Below, piece after piece: positions 7,987-16,243 of a stretch of 64,000 nucleotides of DNA. Numbering within the stretch: the first letter of the stretch is position 1; every line of letters begins with the position of its first letter. The position numbers and the translations under genes are program-made. Location: positions 486,142-550,141 of the forward strand of contig NZ_JAJLRA010000001.1 of assembly GCF_020991365.1 (NCBI RefSeq), written 5' to 3'. Under the pieces are notes generated by a model that made no database searches, had not been told where the DNA came from, and saw nothing but the letters and a program-made list of their open reading frames with translations. Source of the DNA: Streptacidiphilus sp. ASG 303. GTDB taxonomy: Bacteria > Actinomycetota > Actinomycetes > Streptomycetales > Streptomycetaceae.

Positions 7987-8349
7987 GGTGGGTGCTCCTG
8001 CTGGGGACGGGGCTGGACGCGGTGGGACGGGACTGCGGGACGGGGCCCGAAGCGGTGGCGGGACGGGACTGCGGGTGCCGGCGACGGGTCGCGCGGCGCG
8101 GCCCGGGACGCGCCGCGCGGGGCGCGCCGGAACGGGCCGGGTCTGCGGAAGTGTAGGTCGCGGCGGGGACCGGGAGCCGTTGCGGGCGGGGCTGCTGTGG
8201 CTCCTGCGGCGGCTGTGACGCATGGGTACCGCCGCGGCAGGGCGCCACGCTGCGGATACGGAATTTGAGCTGGCGAAGGAATCCGCTAAAGTTCATGACG
8301 TCGCCGGGGAGCGGAGCCGCAGGAAGCGGGGAAGCCCACCGGAGATCAT
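7987..8349. other. Divergent intergenic region, pabB to tRNA cluster
   Basis: A 363-base gap with no credible gene. The first 250 bases are simple GC-rich sequence with CGGGACTGCGGG-type repeats and should contain the pabB promoter, which I cannot place. The last 90 bases hold the tRNA promoter at 8265-8292. Confidence 0.6.
8265..8292 (+). promoter_or_regulatory. Promoter of the Gly-Cys-Val tRNA cluster
   Basis: TTGAGC (8265-8270), a 16-base spacer, then TAAAGT (8287-8292). This is a good match to the housekeeping HrdB consensus. It sits about 58 bases before the first tRNA in the cluster and is the only AT-rich patch in the gap. Confidence 0.7.
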
Positions 8350-8422
8350 GCGGACGTGGCTCAGTTGGTAGAGCATCACCTTGCCAAGGTGAGGGTCGCG
8401 AGTTCGAATCTCGTCGTCCGCT
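8350..8422 (+). tRNA. tRNA-Gly (anticodon GCC)
   Basis: A 73-nt cloverleaf: acceptor GCGGACG with CGTCCGC, anticodon loop TTGCCAA giving GCC, and T arm GAGTTCGAATCTC. CCA is not encoded. It is the first gene of a five-tRNA plus-strand cluster. Confidence 0.97.
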
Positions 8423-8450
8423 CGGAGAAGGACCTCCGGGTCCTTCGCTC

Positions 8451-8524
8451 GGTGGAGTGGCCGAGAGGCGAGGCAACGGCCTGCAAAGCCGTCTACACGG
8501 GTTCAAATCCCGTCTCCACCTCCA
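8451..8524 (+). tRNA. tRNA-Cys (anticodon GCA)
   Basis: Acceptor GGTGGAG with CTCCACC, anticodon loop CTGCAAA giving GCA, and discriminator U73 (8521), the identity base of tRNA-Cys. Unlike its neighbours it encodes the 3' CCA (8522-8524). It follows tRNA-Gly by 28 bases and is probably cotranscribed with it. Confidence 0.97.
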
Positions 8525-8553
8525 TGGGGCACCCGGTTCTCCGGGGACCTCAA

Positions 8554-8625
<72 letters not shown>

Positions 8626-8693
8626 CCGGACCTCCGGGTCCGACGGTCGCGCCCCGGCGCGCACCACCCCGACGACCGGCACGCCGGCCGCCA

Positions 8694-8765
<72 letters not shown>

Positions 8766-8803
8766 CTCTGCACCAACCGTACGGCCGCTCCGGCGGGCGT
8801 CAC

Positions 8804-8875
<72 letters not shown>

Positions 8876-8891
8876 CCCACGGCAGACTTCG

Positions 8892-8919
8892 AGGCCGCCG
8901 TCCCACGGGACGGCGGCCT
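8892..8919 (+). terminator. Terminator of the tRNA cluster
   Basis: Perfect 13-base arms (8892-8904 and 8907-8919) flank a 2-base centre. The sequence then reads TCGTCGTG with no T tract. Confidence 0.75.
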
Positions 8920-9056
8920 TCGTCGTGTCCGGACGTCCCCGGCGCTCCCCGACGCTCCGGGCCCCGCGGTCCGGCGGCGGCCGGCCGGTGCCGCCGGGCG
9001 GGAGGCCCGGCGGCAGCCGGGCGGCAACCGGGTGGCGGGCCGTCAGGGACGGCGCG

Positions 9057-9377
9057 TCACGACGAGAAGAGCATGTGGGCGAAGCCCTTGTGCCCGTGGT
9101 GGCCGTACCCGTGGCCGCCGTGGTGCCCGCCGTGGTGCGGGGCTCCCCAGGCGGGGGCGGCGTGGCCGTAGCCGGCCGGCGGGGCGGGCGGCATCGGCGC
9201 GGCCGGGGGCGGCGGCGCCTGCTGGGACCAGCGGGCCTCCATCGCGGTCAGCGACTCCAGCTCCCCGTAGTCGAGGAAGACGCCCCGGCAGTTGTCGCAC
9301 TGCTCGATGTGCACCCCGTGGCGGTCGTAGGTGCGCATGGTGCCACGGCACTTGGGACACTGGTACATCTCGCTCAT
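9057..9377 (-). CDS. TFIIB-type zinc-ribbon protein with His-rich tail
   Basis: A 106-residue protein. The N-terminal half is a zinc ribbon of the zf-TFIIB family, with cysteines in QCPKCRG and QCDNCRGVFLD. A Pro/Ala linker leads to a histidine- and glycine-rich tail, HHGGHHGGHGYGHHGH, that could bind metal. It has no membrane segment or signal peptide. The zf-TFIIB family has no settled function in bacteria. The ATG at 9377 is the natural start because the ribbon begins 6 residues later. Confidence 0.85.
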   Translation of the reverse strand: MSEMYQCPKCRGTMRTYDRHGVHIEQCDNCRGVFLDYGELESLTAMEARWSQQAPPPPAAPMPPAPPAGYGHAAPAWGAPHHGGHHGGHGYGHHGHKGFAHMLFSS

Positions 9378-9463
9378 CCCCTCATCTCCGGGGCCCGCGT
9401 CCGGCGGGCCCCCGTCTCGCGGGCGGCCGCCGGCGCACGCGGCGCACGGCGGCGGAAGCCACC

Positions 9464-10501
9464 CTACTGACCGGGCGCCGGGGCGGTCCCGGCGATCCGG
9501 GCGCAGGCGTCGAGCACGAGCCGCTCGACCTCGTCGGGCTCCCGGCCCTCGCGGGCCGCGCGGACCAGTGCGAGCGCGGCGAGCTGCACGACCAGCGCCC
9601 TCGCCGGGACCTCCAGCACCTCCCCGGGGTCGGCGGGGCCGTCCGGCAGCGCGGGCCCGCCGGCGCCGCGGTAGGCGGCGAGGAAGCGCTGCCAGGGGCC
9701 GGGGGGCAGCAGGCCGGCGGCGTACCAGGCCGCGGGGCGGGCGAGGTCCCAGGCGGGGTCGCCCCGGCCCAGGTCGTCGACGTCGATGAGCCGCCAGCCC
9801 CGGTGCGGGTCGCCGGGCGGCGCGCCCGGCAGGCGGACCAGCTGGCCCAGGTGCAGGTCGCCGTGGACCAGCCGGGGCGCGGGGTGCGCCGGGGGCTCGG
9901 CGGCCCCCCGGGCCCAGGCGGGCAGCGTGGCGCAGGCCGCCCGGACGGCGGCGGCGCCGGCCGGGTGGGTACCGGCGGCGGCGTCCAGCCGGCGCAGGGC
10001 GGCGGCCACCTTCGCGGGGCCGCCCATGGGCGGCAGGCCGGGCGGGGGCGGGACCGCGTGGAGGCGGGCGGCCAGGGCGCCGGCCTGCTCCCAGGGGGCC
10101 AGCTCCGGGGCGTCCGGTGCCACCGGCCGGCCCGCGGGCCAGGCGGTGACCAGGAGGCCGCCGGCCTCCGCCAGGAACCGGCCGGAGACCGGTACGGGGA
10201 GCGGCGGGAGCAGCACGGTGCGCAGGGCGGGCCCGGCCGCGGCGTCCAGCCGGGCCTCCAGGGCCGCCCGGACGGTGCCGGGGGCGTGGGCCTTGAGGAC
10301 GGTCGCGCCGAAGCGCAGCACGGTGCCGTCGGGGCGGTCCGCGAGCACCTGCGGGACGGCGTCCCGGTCGGCGGGCGGCAGCAGGGCGCGGCCGGCCGAC
10401 CGCAGGAGGGCGTCGGCCCGCGAGGGGTGCGGGGCGTCCGCACGGGGGCGGGCGCCGGGAGGGGGGTCCGCGGCGGGCGGGTCCGGGGCGGGCAGGTCCA
10501 T
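9464..10501 (-). CDS. APH-family phosphotransferase
   Basis: A 345-residue protein with the aminoglycoside phosphotransferase/choline kinase fold. The catalytic loop is LVHGDLHLGQLV, with Q in place of the usual N, and the metal-binding motif is RLIDVDDLGRGDPAWDL. The N-terminal lobe (about 30-140) is divergent, with VLRFGATVLKAHA possibly carrying the ATP lysine. Substrates of these proteins range from antibiotics to sugars and are not predictable here. The start is uncertain: ATG 10501 and GTG 10519 are both in frame and neither has a good ribosome site. Confidence 0.8.
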   Translation of the reverse strand: MDLPAPDPPAADPPPGARPRADAPHPSRADALLRSAGRALLPPADRDAVPQVLADRPDGTVLRFGATVLKAHAPGTVRAALEARLDAAAGPALRTVLLPPLPVPVSGRFLAEAGGLLVTAWPAGRPVAPDAPELAPWEQAGALAARLHAVPPPPGLPPMGGPAKVAAALRRLDAAAGTHPAGAAAVRAACATLPAWARGAAEPPAHPAPRLVHGDLHLGQLVRLPGAPPGDPHRGWRLIDVDDLGRGDPAWDLARPAAWYAAGLLPPGPWQRFLAAYRGAGGPALPDGPADPGEVLEVPARALVVQLAALALVRAAREGREPDEVERLVLDACARIAGTAPAPGQ

Positions 10502-10677
10502 GGCGGACGAGTCAAGCACGTCCGCGGCGGAGGGTGGCCGCCGCGTCCGGACGCCCTCACCGGCGTCCGGACGCGGGGCCACCGTACGGCCGGTGCGGTG
10601 CGCGTCGCCCGCCCGTCCGCGTGTCCCACGCGAACGCGCACCGCGCTCCGGCCGGCGCCGCTCCCCTGCCCCGGGGA

Positions 10678-10872
10678 TCAGCGCCCGATCATGGCGGCGA
10701 CGGACTGGGCCTGGACCACCACCTGGTGCCAGCCGCCGAAGGCCACGGCCAGCAGGGCGGCGACGGGCGCCGCGATCGCGACCGCCACCAGCGGGTGGCG
10801 GGTCTCGCCCGCGGGGCGGGCGTGGACCGGCGTCCAGCGGCGCCGCACCGGCCCTCCGAACTGCACGGCCAT
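10678..10872 (-). CDS. Small membrane protein, 64 residues
   Basis: A short gene with a good ribosome site (GAGGAGCC before ATG 10872). The protein has a basic N-terminus (VRRRWTPVHARPAGETRHP), one membrane helix at about 28-46 (LVAVAIAAPVAALLAVAFG), and a short tail ending QSVAAMIGR. The layout predicts an N-in single-span protein. I do not recognise a family. Its position between a phosphotransferase and a transmembrane kinase gives no firm clue to function. Confidence 0.65.
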   Translation of the reverse strand: MAVQFGGPVRRRWTPVHARPAGETRHPLVAVAIAAPVAALLAVAFGGWHQVVVQAQSVAAMIGR

Positions 10873-11556
10873 GGCCCTGGCTCCTCGTCTGCCCTGTCGT
10901 CTTTCCTGCGGGTGGTGATGGTGCTGCGGGGAGTGCTCCCGCGGGCAGCGGCACGGGTCGGCGTGCCGCTGCCCGGGGCGTCCGGTCCGGCGCGGTGGAC
11001 GGTGCACCTCGGGGGACGAGCGTCCCGTCCACCGCTGGTCACCACCGTAGGCGCGGCGGGGGCGCCCGGTCCTCATGCCCGCGTACCGTCCTTGCGGCAT
11101 CCCGGAGGATGACGCCGGGGCTGAAGGCGTACTACCAGAGGCGGAGGCCGCGCCTCCGCCACCCCGGGACAACCCCGAGAACGACCCCGAGACGGCTGCG
11201 CGCCGCCCCTCCGTCACGGCTCCCACCTGCGAACTCCCCACCCCGTGAGCATGACTGACGCCCCGTCGGGAGGTCCCTGCCCCCGACGGCCGCGGCGACA
11301 CCATGGTGGAGGGCCGCACGCCCGTTGTCTCCCGGTTTTCCGCGGCGCGCCTCCGGTCCCGGGAGCGGCCGGCCTCCGGGCCCGGGAGCGGTCGGCCGCC
11401 GGGCCCGGGAGCGGCCGCCCGGCGGGGCCCCCGGCGCGGGATCCCGGCGCCCGTACGTGCGTTGCGTGTCGGCACACCGCTGCGGGCAGTCCGTAAGCTG
11501 TCCCGGAAGAGGTCAGGCGAGGCCCCGGTGCGGGGGATTGAGGCGGCGGGAAGCGA
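10873..11556. other. 684-base divergent region before the Ser/Thr kinase
   Basis: I see no credible gene. It contains a 9-bp-stem hairpin (11140-11160), three 23-bp repeats (11355-11423), and a TAAGCT box (11494-11499) that could be the kinase -10, with no clear -35. The short reading frames present are low in complexity and lack ribosome sites. Confidence 0.55.
11355..11423. repeat. Three tandem 23-bp repeats upstream of the kinase
   Basis: Copies at 11355-11377, 11378-11400 and 11401-11423 share the core CCCGGGAGCGG with a few substitutions. The core contains the palindrome CCCGGG. Confidence 0.8.
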
Positions 11557-13401
11557 ATGGCGTTGATGCGGCTCCGGCGAGAGGATCCGCGCGTCGTCGG
11601 CTCCTACCGGCTGCACCGGAGGCTGGGCACCGGCGGCATGGGGGTCGTGTACCTCGGCTCCGACCGGCGCGGGCAGCGCGTCGCCCTCAAGCTGATCCGC
11701 GCCGAGCTGGCCGGCGACCCGGAGTTCCGCACCCGCTTCGCGCGCGAGGTCGCCGCCGCCTCCCGGATCCGGGGCGGCTGCACCGTCCGGCTCGTCGCCG
11801 CCGACATCGACGCGGAGCGGCCGTGGCTGGCGACCGCGTACGTGCCCGGCCCGTCGCTGTACAAGCGGGTCGGCGACGAGGGGCCGCTGCCGTGGCACGA
11901 GGTGGCGTCCGTCGGCTCGGCGCTCGCCGAGGGCCTGGTCCACGTGCACGAGGCCGGGGTGGTCCACCGCGACCTGAAGCCCTCCAACATCCTGCTCTCG
12001 CCGAAGGGCCCGCGGATCATCGACTTCGGCATCGCGTGGTCGCTGGGCGCCAGCACGCTCACGCACGTGGGCACCGCCGTCGGCTCACCCGGCTTCCTCG
12101 CCCCCGAGCAGGTGCGCGGTGCGCCGGTGACCCCGGCGACCGACGTCTTCGCCCTCGGCGCGACGCTGGCGTACGCGGCCTGCGGCGACTCGCCCTTCGG
12201 CGCCGGCACCTCCGAGGTGATGCTCTACCGGGTGGTGCACGAGGAGCCGGACCTGTCGGGGGTGCCCGGACCGCTGGCGCCGCTGATCCGGGCCTGCCTG
12301 GCCAAGGAGCCGGCCGACCGCCCGGGGACGGTCCAGCTGTACGAGCGGCTGCGGGAGCTGGCGGCCCGCGGCGCCGCGGGCCGCGCCGCGGCCGGGGACG
12401 GCGCGGCCGCGGCCGACGGACGGGCCCCCGCCGGGGAGCGGCGGCCGCCGCGCCGGCCGTCCGGGGCGGCGCGCCCCGCCCCGCAGCGGCGGCCCGCCGG
12501 CCAGCCGCCGACCGCCCCGATGCCGCACGGCGCTGGCCAGCACGGCCCGGCCCAGCACGGCTCCGGGGCCGGAGGGCACCACTCCGCCCCGCCCGGCGGC
12601 GCCCGCACCGGCGGGCGGCCCCGGCCGTCCGCCGACCGCCAGCGCACCCCGGCGCCGGGACGGACCGCACCGGGCCGGACCGGGCCGGGCCGGACCGCGC
12701 CCGAGCGGCGCCGGCTGCTGCGCCAGCGGCTGGTCGTCTTCGTCACGGTGACGGCGGGGGTGGCCCTCGCCATCGCGGCGGCCCAGGGCTGCCGCGACCG
12801 CAACGGCCTGGGCATGCCCAGGCCGCAGGACGTCCGCACGGGCTTCCACCAGTCGGTCGACCGGGCGGGCGGCGCGGCGGGCGGCGCGGCGGCCGTGGCA
12901 CCGGCCCCCGCCGCCTCCCGGCCGGCGGCCGGTGCGGCCGCCGACGGCGCGCTGGCGGCGTCCGCGGACGCCCCGCCCGGGGTGGACTGGGCCAACCGCA
13001 GCTACCCGGACCCGGGCGAGGGCCCGGCCATCCGGCTGCGCGACGGGCGGGCCGCGCCCGGCGGCGCCCGGGTCACGCTGACCACCGTGCTGTCCGCCCG
13101 CTACCGGGGCGCCCCGGCCGCGGTGGTCGTGCTCAACCGCACCGAGGGGTCCGTGCCGGTGGACCTGGTCGAGCTCTTCGGCTTCTCCGGAGGCTCCCCG
13201 GTGCTGCTGGCCGCCCGGTCCTCCGCGGCGGACCCGCGGGCGGCCGCCGTCTGGCGGATCACGGGCGGGGCGCTGATCCGCGAGGAGCGGGTCCCGGGCG
13301 CGCAGGGCAGTACGGCCACCCGCTACACCGTGCGGGGCGACGGCACCCTGGAGGAGTCCTGGCCCGGCGCGGGGGGCGTGGGCACGGGCGGCGGGGACTG
13401 A
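11557..13401 (+). CDS. Transmembrane Ser/Thr protein kinase
   Basis: A 614-residue Hanks-type kinase. The catalytic domain spans about 16-270 with the glycine loop GTGGMGVVY (24-32), K45 in VALKLI, HRDLKPSN (137-144), DFG (156-158) and APEQ, so it should be active. A Pro/Arg/Gly-rich juxtamembrane linker (about 275-388) leads to one membrane helix (391-411). An extracellular part of about 200 residues follows, whose ordered section begins near VDWANRSYP (476) and looks beta-rich. It has no PASTA repeats, so it is not PknB. The sensor ligand is unknown. The gene stands alone. Confidence 0.92.
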   Translation: MALMRLRREDPRVVGSYRLHRRLGTGGMGVVYLGSDRRGQRVALKLIRAELAGDPEFRTRFAREVAAASRIRGGCTVRLVAADIDAERPWLATAYVPGPSLYKRVGDEGPLPWHEVASVGSALAEGLVHVHEAGVVHRDLKPSNILLSPKGPRIIDFGIAWSLGASTLTHVGTAVGSPGFLAPEQVRGAPVTPATDVFALGATLAYAACGDSPFGAGTSEVMLYRVVHEEPDLSGVPGPLAPLIRACLAKEPADRPGTVQLYERLRELAARGAAGRAAAGDGAAAADGRAPAGERRPPRRPSGAARPAPQRRPAGQPPTAPMPHGAGQHGPAQHGSGAGGHHSAPPGGARTGGRPRPSADRQRTPAPGRTAPGRTGPGRTAPERRRLLRQRLVVFVTVTAGVALAIAAAQGCRDRNGLGMPRPQDVRTGFHQSVDRAGGAAGGAAAVAPAPAASRPAAGAAADGALAASADAPPGVDWANRSYPDPGEGPAIRLRDGRAAPGGARVTLTTVLSARYRGAPAAVVVLNRTEGSVPVDLVELFGFSGGSPVLLAARSSAADPRAAAVWRITGGALIREERVPGAQGSTATRYTVRGDGTLEESWPGAGGVGTGGGD

Positions 13402-13548
13402 ACCCCGGGGGACTGAACCCCGGGGGACGGGCTCCCGGCGGGCGGGTCCGCGGGCGGATGCGCGGCGGGCGGATGCGCGGGCAGCTCCTCCGGCGGACCT
13501 GAGGGCGGGTGCGCGGGCGGCGGCCGGGCCTGCGGGCGCAGACGAAGC

Positions 13549-13594
13549 GGCCTCCGCGCCGGGCGCCGTGTCCCGGGGGGGCGGTGCGGAGGCC
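13549..13594. terminator. Hairpin between convergent kinase and ligase genes
   Basis: GGCCTCCGC (13549-13557) pairs with GCGGAGGCC (13586-13594) across a 28-base GC-rich loop that can itself fold. It lies just beyond the ligase stop codon at 13613 and after the kinase. Confidence 0.5.
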
Positions 13595-13612
13595 TCGTCA
13601 CCGCCCGCCGCG

Positions 13613-14944
13613 TCACCCGCCCGCCGCGGCCTCCGTACCGTCCGCGGGCTCCGTGGCGTCCGTCGACTCCGCCAGGGCGCGCACCACGTCGCGGAGGTCG
13701 CCGCGGCGGTCGAAGGCGGCGCGCTGCCGGACGGCCCCGCCGCCGCGCCGGAGGACGCCCGCCAGCAGGGCGGCGACGGCACGGTGGTCCCCCGCCGCCT
13801 CCAGGCCGGGGCGGGCGCGGCGGACCAGGCCCTCCAGCAGGTCCACGGCCGGGCGCAGGCGGCACGCCAGCGGGTCCAGGCCGAGGCCCGCCAGCCCGTC
13901 GCGGGCGGCGCGCCAGTGGGCGGCGCGGAGCAGTTCGCCGGGGACGGCGGGCGCGGTCCGCCCGGCGCGGACCTCGGCCAGCAGCGTCGCGCACAGGCTC
14001 CGGACGAGGGCTGCGACGAGGACCACCGTGTCCAGGTCGTCGTTGGCGTCCGCGACGCGGACCTCGACCGTCGGGTACCGCTCGGAGAGGCGGGCGTGCC
14101 AGTAGACCATCCTGCGGTCGAGCAGCATCCCCGAGTCCACGAGGGCGTCGACCAGGTCGTCGTAGGCCTTCGCGGAGGCGAACAGGGGCGCCGGGCCCGT
14201 GCCGGGCCAGCGGCCCCAGACCAGGGCCCGGGTGCTGGCGTAGCCCGCGTCCAGGCCGTGGCGGAACGGGGAGTTGGCGGCCAGCGCCTCCAGGACCGGC
14301 AGCCAGGGCCGCAGCCCGTTGCCGACCTGCACGGCCTCGTCGCGGTCCTCGATGCCGACGTGCACGTGGAGCCCGCAGACCCCCTCGGCCTGGCCCCGGG
14401 CGATCGGCCCGAACCGGTGCACCATCCGGCGGTAGCGGGGGTCGTCGGTGACGTCCACCTCCGCCGCGGCGGCCAGAACGGCGGTGCCGCAGGCCACCGG
14501 CAGGCAGCCCTCCTCCCGGGCCGCGGCCGCGATGCCGCGGCGCAGGCGCGCGAGGTCGGCGCGGAGGTCGGGCAGGGCGGTGCACGGCACGCTCGCGGTC
14601 TCCACCTGGGTGGGGAACAGCTCCGCCTGGATCCGGCCCGGCGCGAAGCGGCCGGCCGCCCGGCCGATGACCTCCGGGCCGTAGGGGACCGCGCGCCCGG
14701 CGCCGGGGACGACCAGCAGGAACTCCTCCTCGACCCCGACCGTGGGGACGGGGACGCCGCGGCCCGGTGACGGCCGGGACGCCCGGCCCTGGGCGGGGCG
14801 GCGGGCGGCTGGGCGGGGTGCGGTGGTCAGGGCGGCTCCGTCCGCGCGGTCGGCGGGGTCCGCTCCCCGCTCCGGGAAGGGGAGCGTCCCCGCACCGCCG
14901 CCGCGCCACGCGGGGGGCGCCGCACCGCCGCCCCGTCGGCCCAC
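13613..14944 (-). CDS. YbdK-type carboxylate-amine ligase (GCS2 family)
   Basis: A member of the glutamate-cysteine ligase 2 family. The motifs VGVEEEFLLV, QAEGVCGLHVHVGI, HARLSERYPTVEVR and ADANDDLDT are intact. YbdK-type enzymes form a weak gamma-glutamylcysteine or related amide bond; since streptomycetes use mycothiol, the true substrate is unclear. The start is a problem: the conserved region begins near 14740, and the only in-frame GTG/ATG/TTG upstream is GTG 14944, which has no ribosome site and gives 443 residues of which the first 60 are low complexity. A CTG at 14830, preceded by GGAG 6 bases away, would give a more normal 405 residues. Confidence 0.8.
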   Translation of the reverse strand: MGRRGGGAAPPAWRGGGAGTLPFPERGADPADRADGAALTTAPRPAARRPAQGRASRPSPGRGVPVPTVGVEEEFLLVVPGAGRAVPYGPEVIGRAAGRFAPGRIQAELFPTQVETASVPCTALPDLRADLARLRRGIAAAAREEGCLPVACGTAVLAAAAEVDVTDDPRYRRMVHRFGPIARGQAEGVCGLHVHVGIEDRDEAVQVGNGLRPWLPVLEALAANSPFRHGLDAGYASTRALVWGRWPGTGPAPLFASAKAYDDLVDALVDSGMLLDRRMVYWHARLSERYPTVEVRVADANDDLDTVVLVAALVRSLCATLLAEVRAGRTAPAVPGELLRAAHWRAARDGLAGLGLDPLACRLRPAVDLLEGLVRRARPGLEAAGDHRAVAALLAGVLRRGGGAVRQRAAFDRRGDLRDVVRALAESTDATEPADGTEAAAGG

Positions 14945-15031
14945 GCGGGCGGGGGCCGTCCGTGGGAGCCGGGGCGCACGGCGGGTCGGGGCCGGGGCGG
15001 GTCGGGGCCGGGGCGGGCGTCGCCCCGCCCG

Positions 15032-15112
15032 GCCGGTGCGGGCAGGTGCGCGCCGGTACGGGCAGGTGCAGGCCGGTACGGGCAGGTACGGGCATGTGCA
15101 GGCCGGTGCGGG
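15032..15112. repeat. Imperfect tandem repeats after the rRNA methyltransferase gene
   Basis: About four copies of a unit like GCCGGTACGGGCAGGTGCAG, with lengths of 20-30 bases, lie between the ligase gene and the methyltransferase stop codon at 15124. There are no unique spacers. Confidence 0.75.
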
Positions 15113-15123
15113 CGGACCGGCCG

Positions 15124-15990
15124 CTACCGGGCCCGGCGCTCCGGGGCCAGGGCGTAGAAGGCCACGGCCGAGGCCGCCGCGACGTTGAGGGAGTCCACTC
15201 CCCCGCCCATCGGGATGGTCACGGAGAGGTCGGCGGCCGCGACCGTCGCCCGCCGCAGGCCGTCGCCCTCGGTGCCGAAGACCAGGGCGAGCCGGGGGCA
15301 GCGGCGGGCGGCGAGCTCGTCGAGGCCGACCGCGTCCTCGTCGAGGGTGAGCGCGGCCGTGGTGTAGCCGGCGTCGCGCAGGGTCCGCATGCCCTCGGGC
15401 CAGGGGTCGATACGGGTCCACGGCACCTGGAAGACGGTCCCCATGGAGACCTTGACCGCCCGGCGGTAGAGCGGGTCGGCGCAGCGGGGGGTGAGGAGGA
15501 CCGCGTCGACGCCGAGGGCGGCGGCGTTGCGGAAGGCGGCGCCGATGTTGGCGTGGTCGACGATGTCCTCGAAGACGGCGACGCGGCGCGGGGCGGCGGC
15601 CGGCTGCCCGTCCGGGACGGGTGCGGCGGCGCCGGCGGTGCCCGCGAGCAGGGCGGCCGCGTCGGGCAGGGCGCGGCGCTGCATGGAGGCGAGGGCGCCG
15701 CGGTGCACGTGGTACCCGGTGACGGCCTCGGCGACGGCGGGGGCGACCTCGTACACGGGGGCGTCGGCGGCGTCGATGACGTCGCGCATCACCGCGGTCC
15801 ACTTGGGGGTGAGCATCATGGACCGCATGCGGTAGCCGGCGGCCAGCGCCCGGCGGACGACCTTCTCCCCCTCGGCGATGAAGAGGCCCTCGGCGGGCTC
15901 GCGGCGGCGCCGCAGCTCGACGTCGGTGAGGGAGGTGTAGTCGCCCAGGCGCGGGTCCGCCGGGTCCTCGACGGTGATGATCTCAGCCAC
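15124..15990 (-). CDS. SpoU/TrmH-family RNA 2'-O-methyltransferase
   Basis: A 288-residue SPOUT methyltransferase. The N-terminal substrate-binding part (about 20-110, EGLFIAEGEKVVRRAL) is followed by the knotted domain with motif 1 NIGAAFRNAAALG, motif 2 VFGTEGDGL and motif 3 IPMGGGVDSLNVAAA. The family methylates ribose in rRNA or tRNA; the exact nucleotide cannot be read from sequence. Some actinomycete relatives give resistance to peptide antibiotics acting on 23S rRNA (the tsr type), but nothing here points to that. ATG 15990 fits the family start. Confidence 0.9.
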   Translation of the reverse strand: MAEIITVEDPADPRLGDYTSLTDVELRRRREPAEGLFIAEGEKVVRRALAAGYRMRSMMLTPKWTAVMRDVIDAADAPVYEVAPAVAEAVTGYHVHRGALASMQRRALPDAAALLAGTAGAAAPVPDGQPAAAPRRVAVFEDIVDHANIGAAFRNAAALGVDAVLLTPRCADPLYRRAVKVSMGTVFQVPWTRIDPWPEGMRTLRDAGYTTAALTLDEDAVGLDELAARRCPRLALVFGTEGDGLRRATVAAADLSVTIPMGGGVDSLNVAAASAVAFYALAPERRAR

Positions 15991-16243
15991 GGGAACGATC
16001 CTGCCTGCTGCGGCGCCGCGGGCCCAAACCGGCCCGGGGAGGGGACCCGCGGACGGCTCCCCCGCGTGCCCGGTCCCCGTGGGCGCCGGAGCGGGCGACG
16101 ACGGTCGGGGCGGTCACCCGGTCCGGGCACGGGCAGCGCGCAGGTTCGGCAGGGCGCCCCTGCCGCCTGCGGCGGACGCGGGCAGGGCCGGTCCGCGGTC
16201 CGGCGTGCCGGCAGCCCCGGGGCCGCCCTCCGTCCCCAGGGCG

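Noticed and set aside
11102-11258. A 49-codon frame (MTPGLKAYYQRRRPR) before the kinase
   Set aside because: GGAGG directly abuts the ATG with no spacing, the sequence is Arg/Pro-rich, and it spans a hairpin. I treat it as non-coding.
10678-12066. A long minus-strand frame overlapping the kinase
   Set aside because: Only the last 64 codons have a ribosome site and a protein-like sequence. The rest is the shadow of the kinase gene.
15032-15112. Tandem repeats resembling a CRISPR array
   Set aside because: Units touch each other without unique spacers of constant length, and no cas genes are present. The same applies to the arrays at 43785 and 11355.
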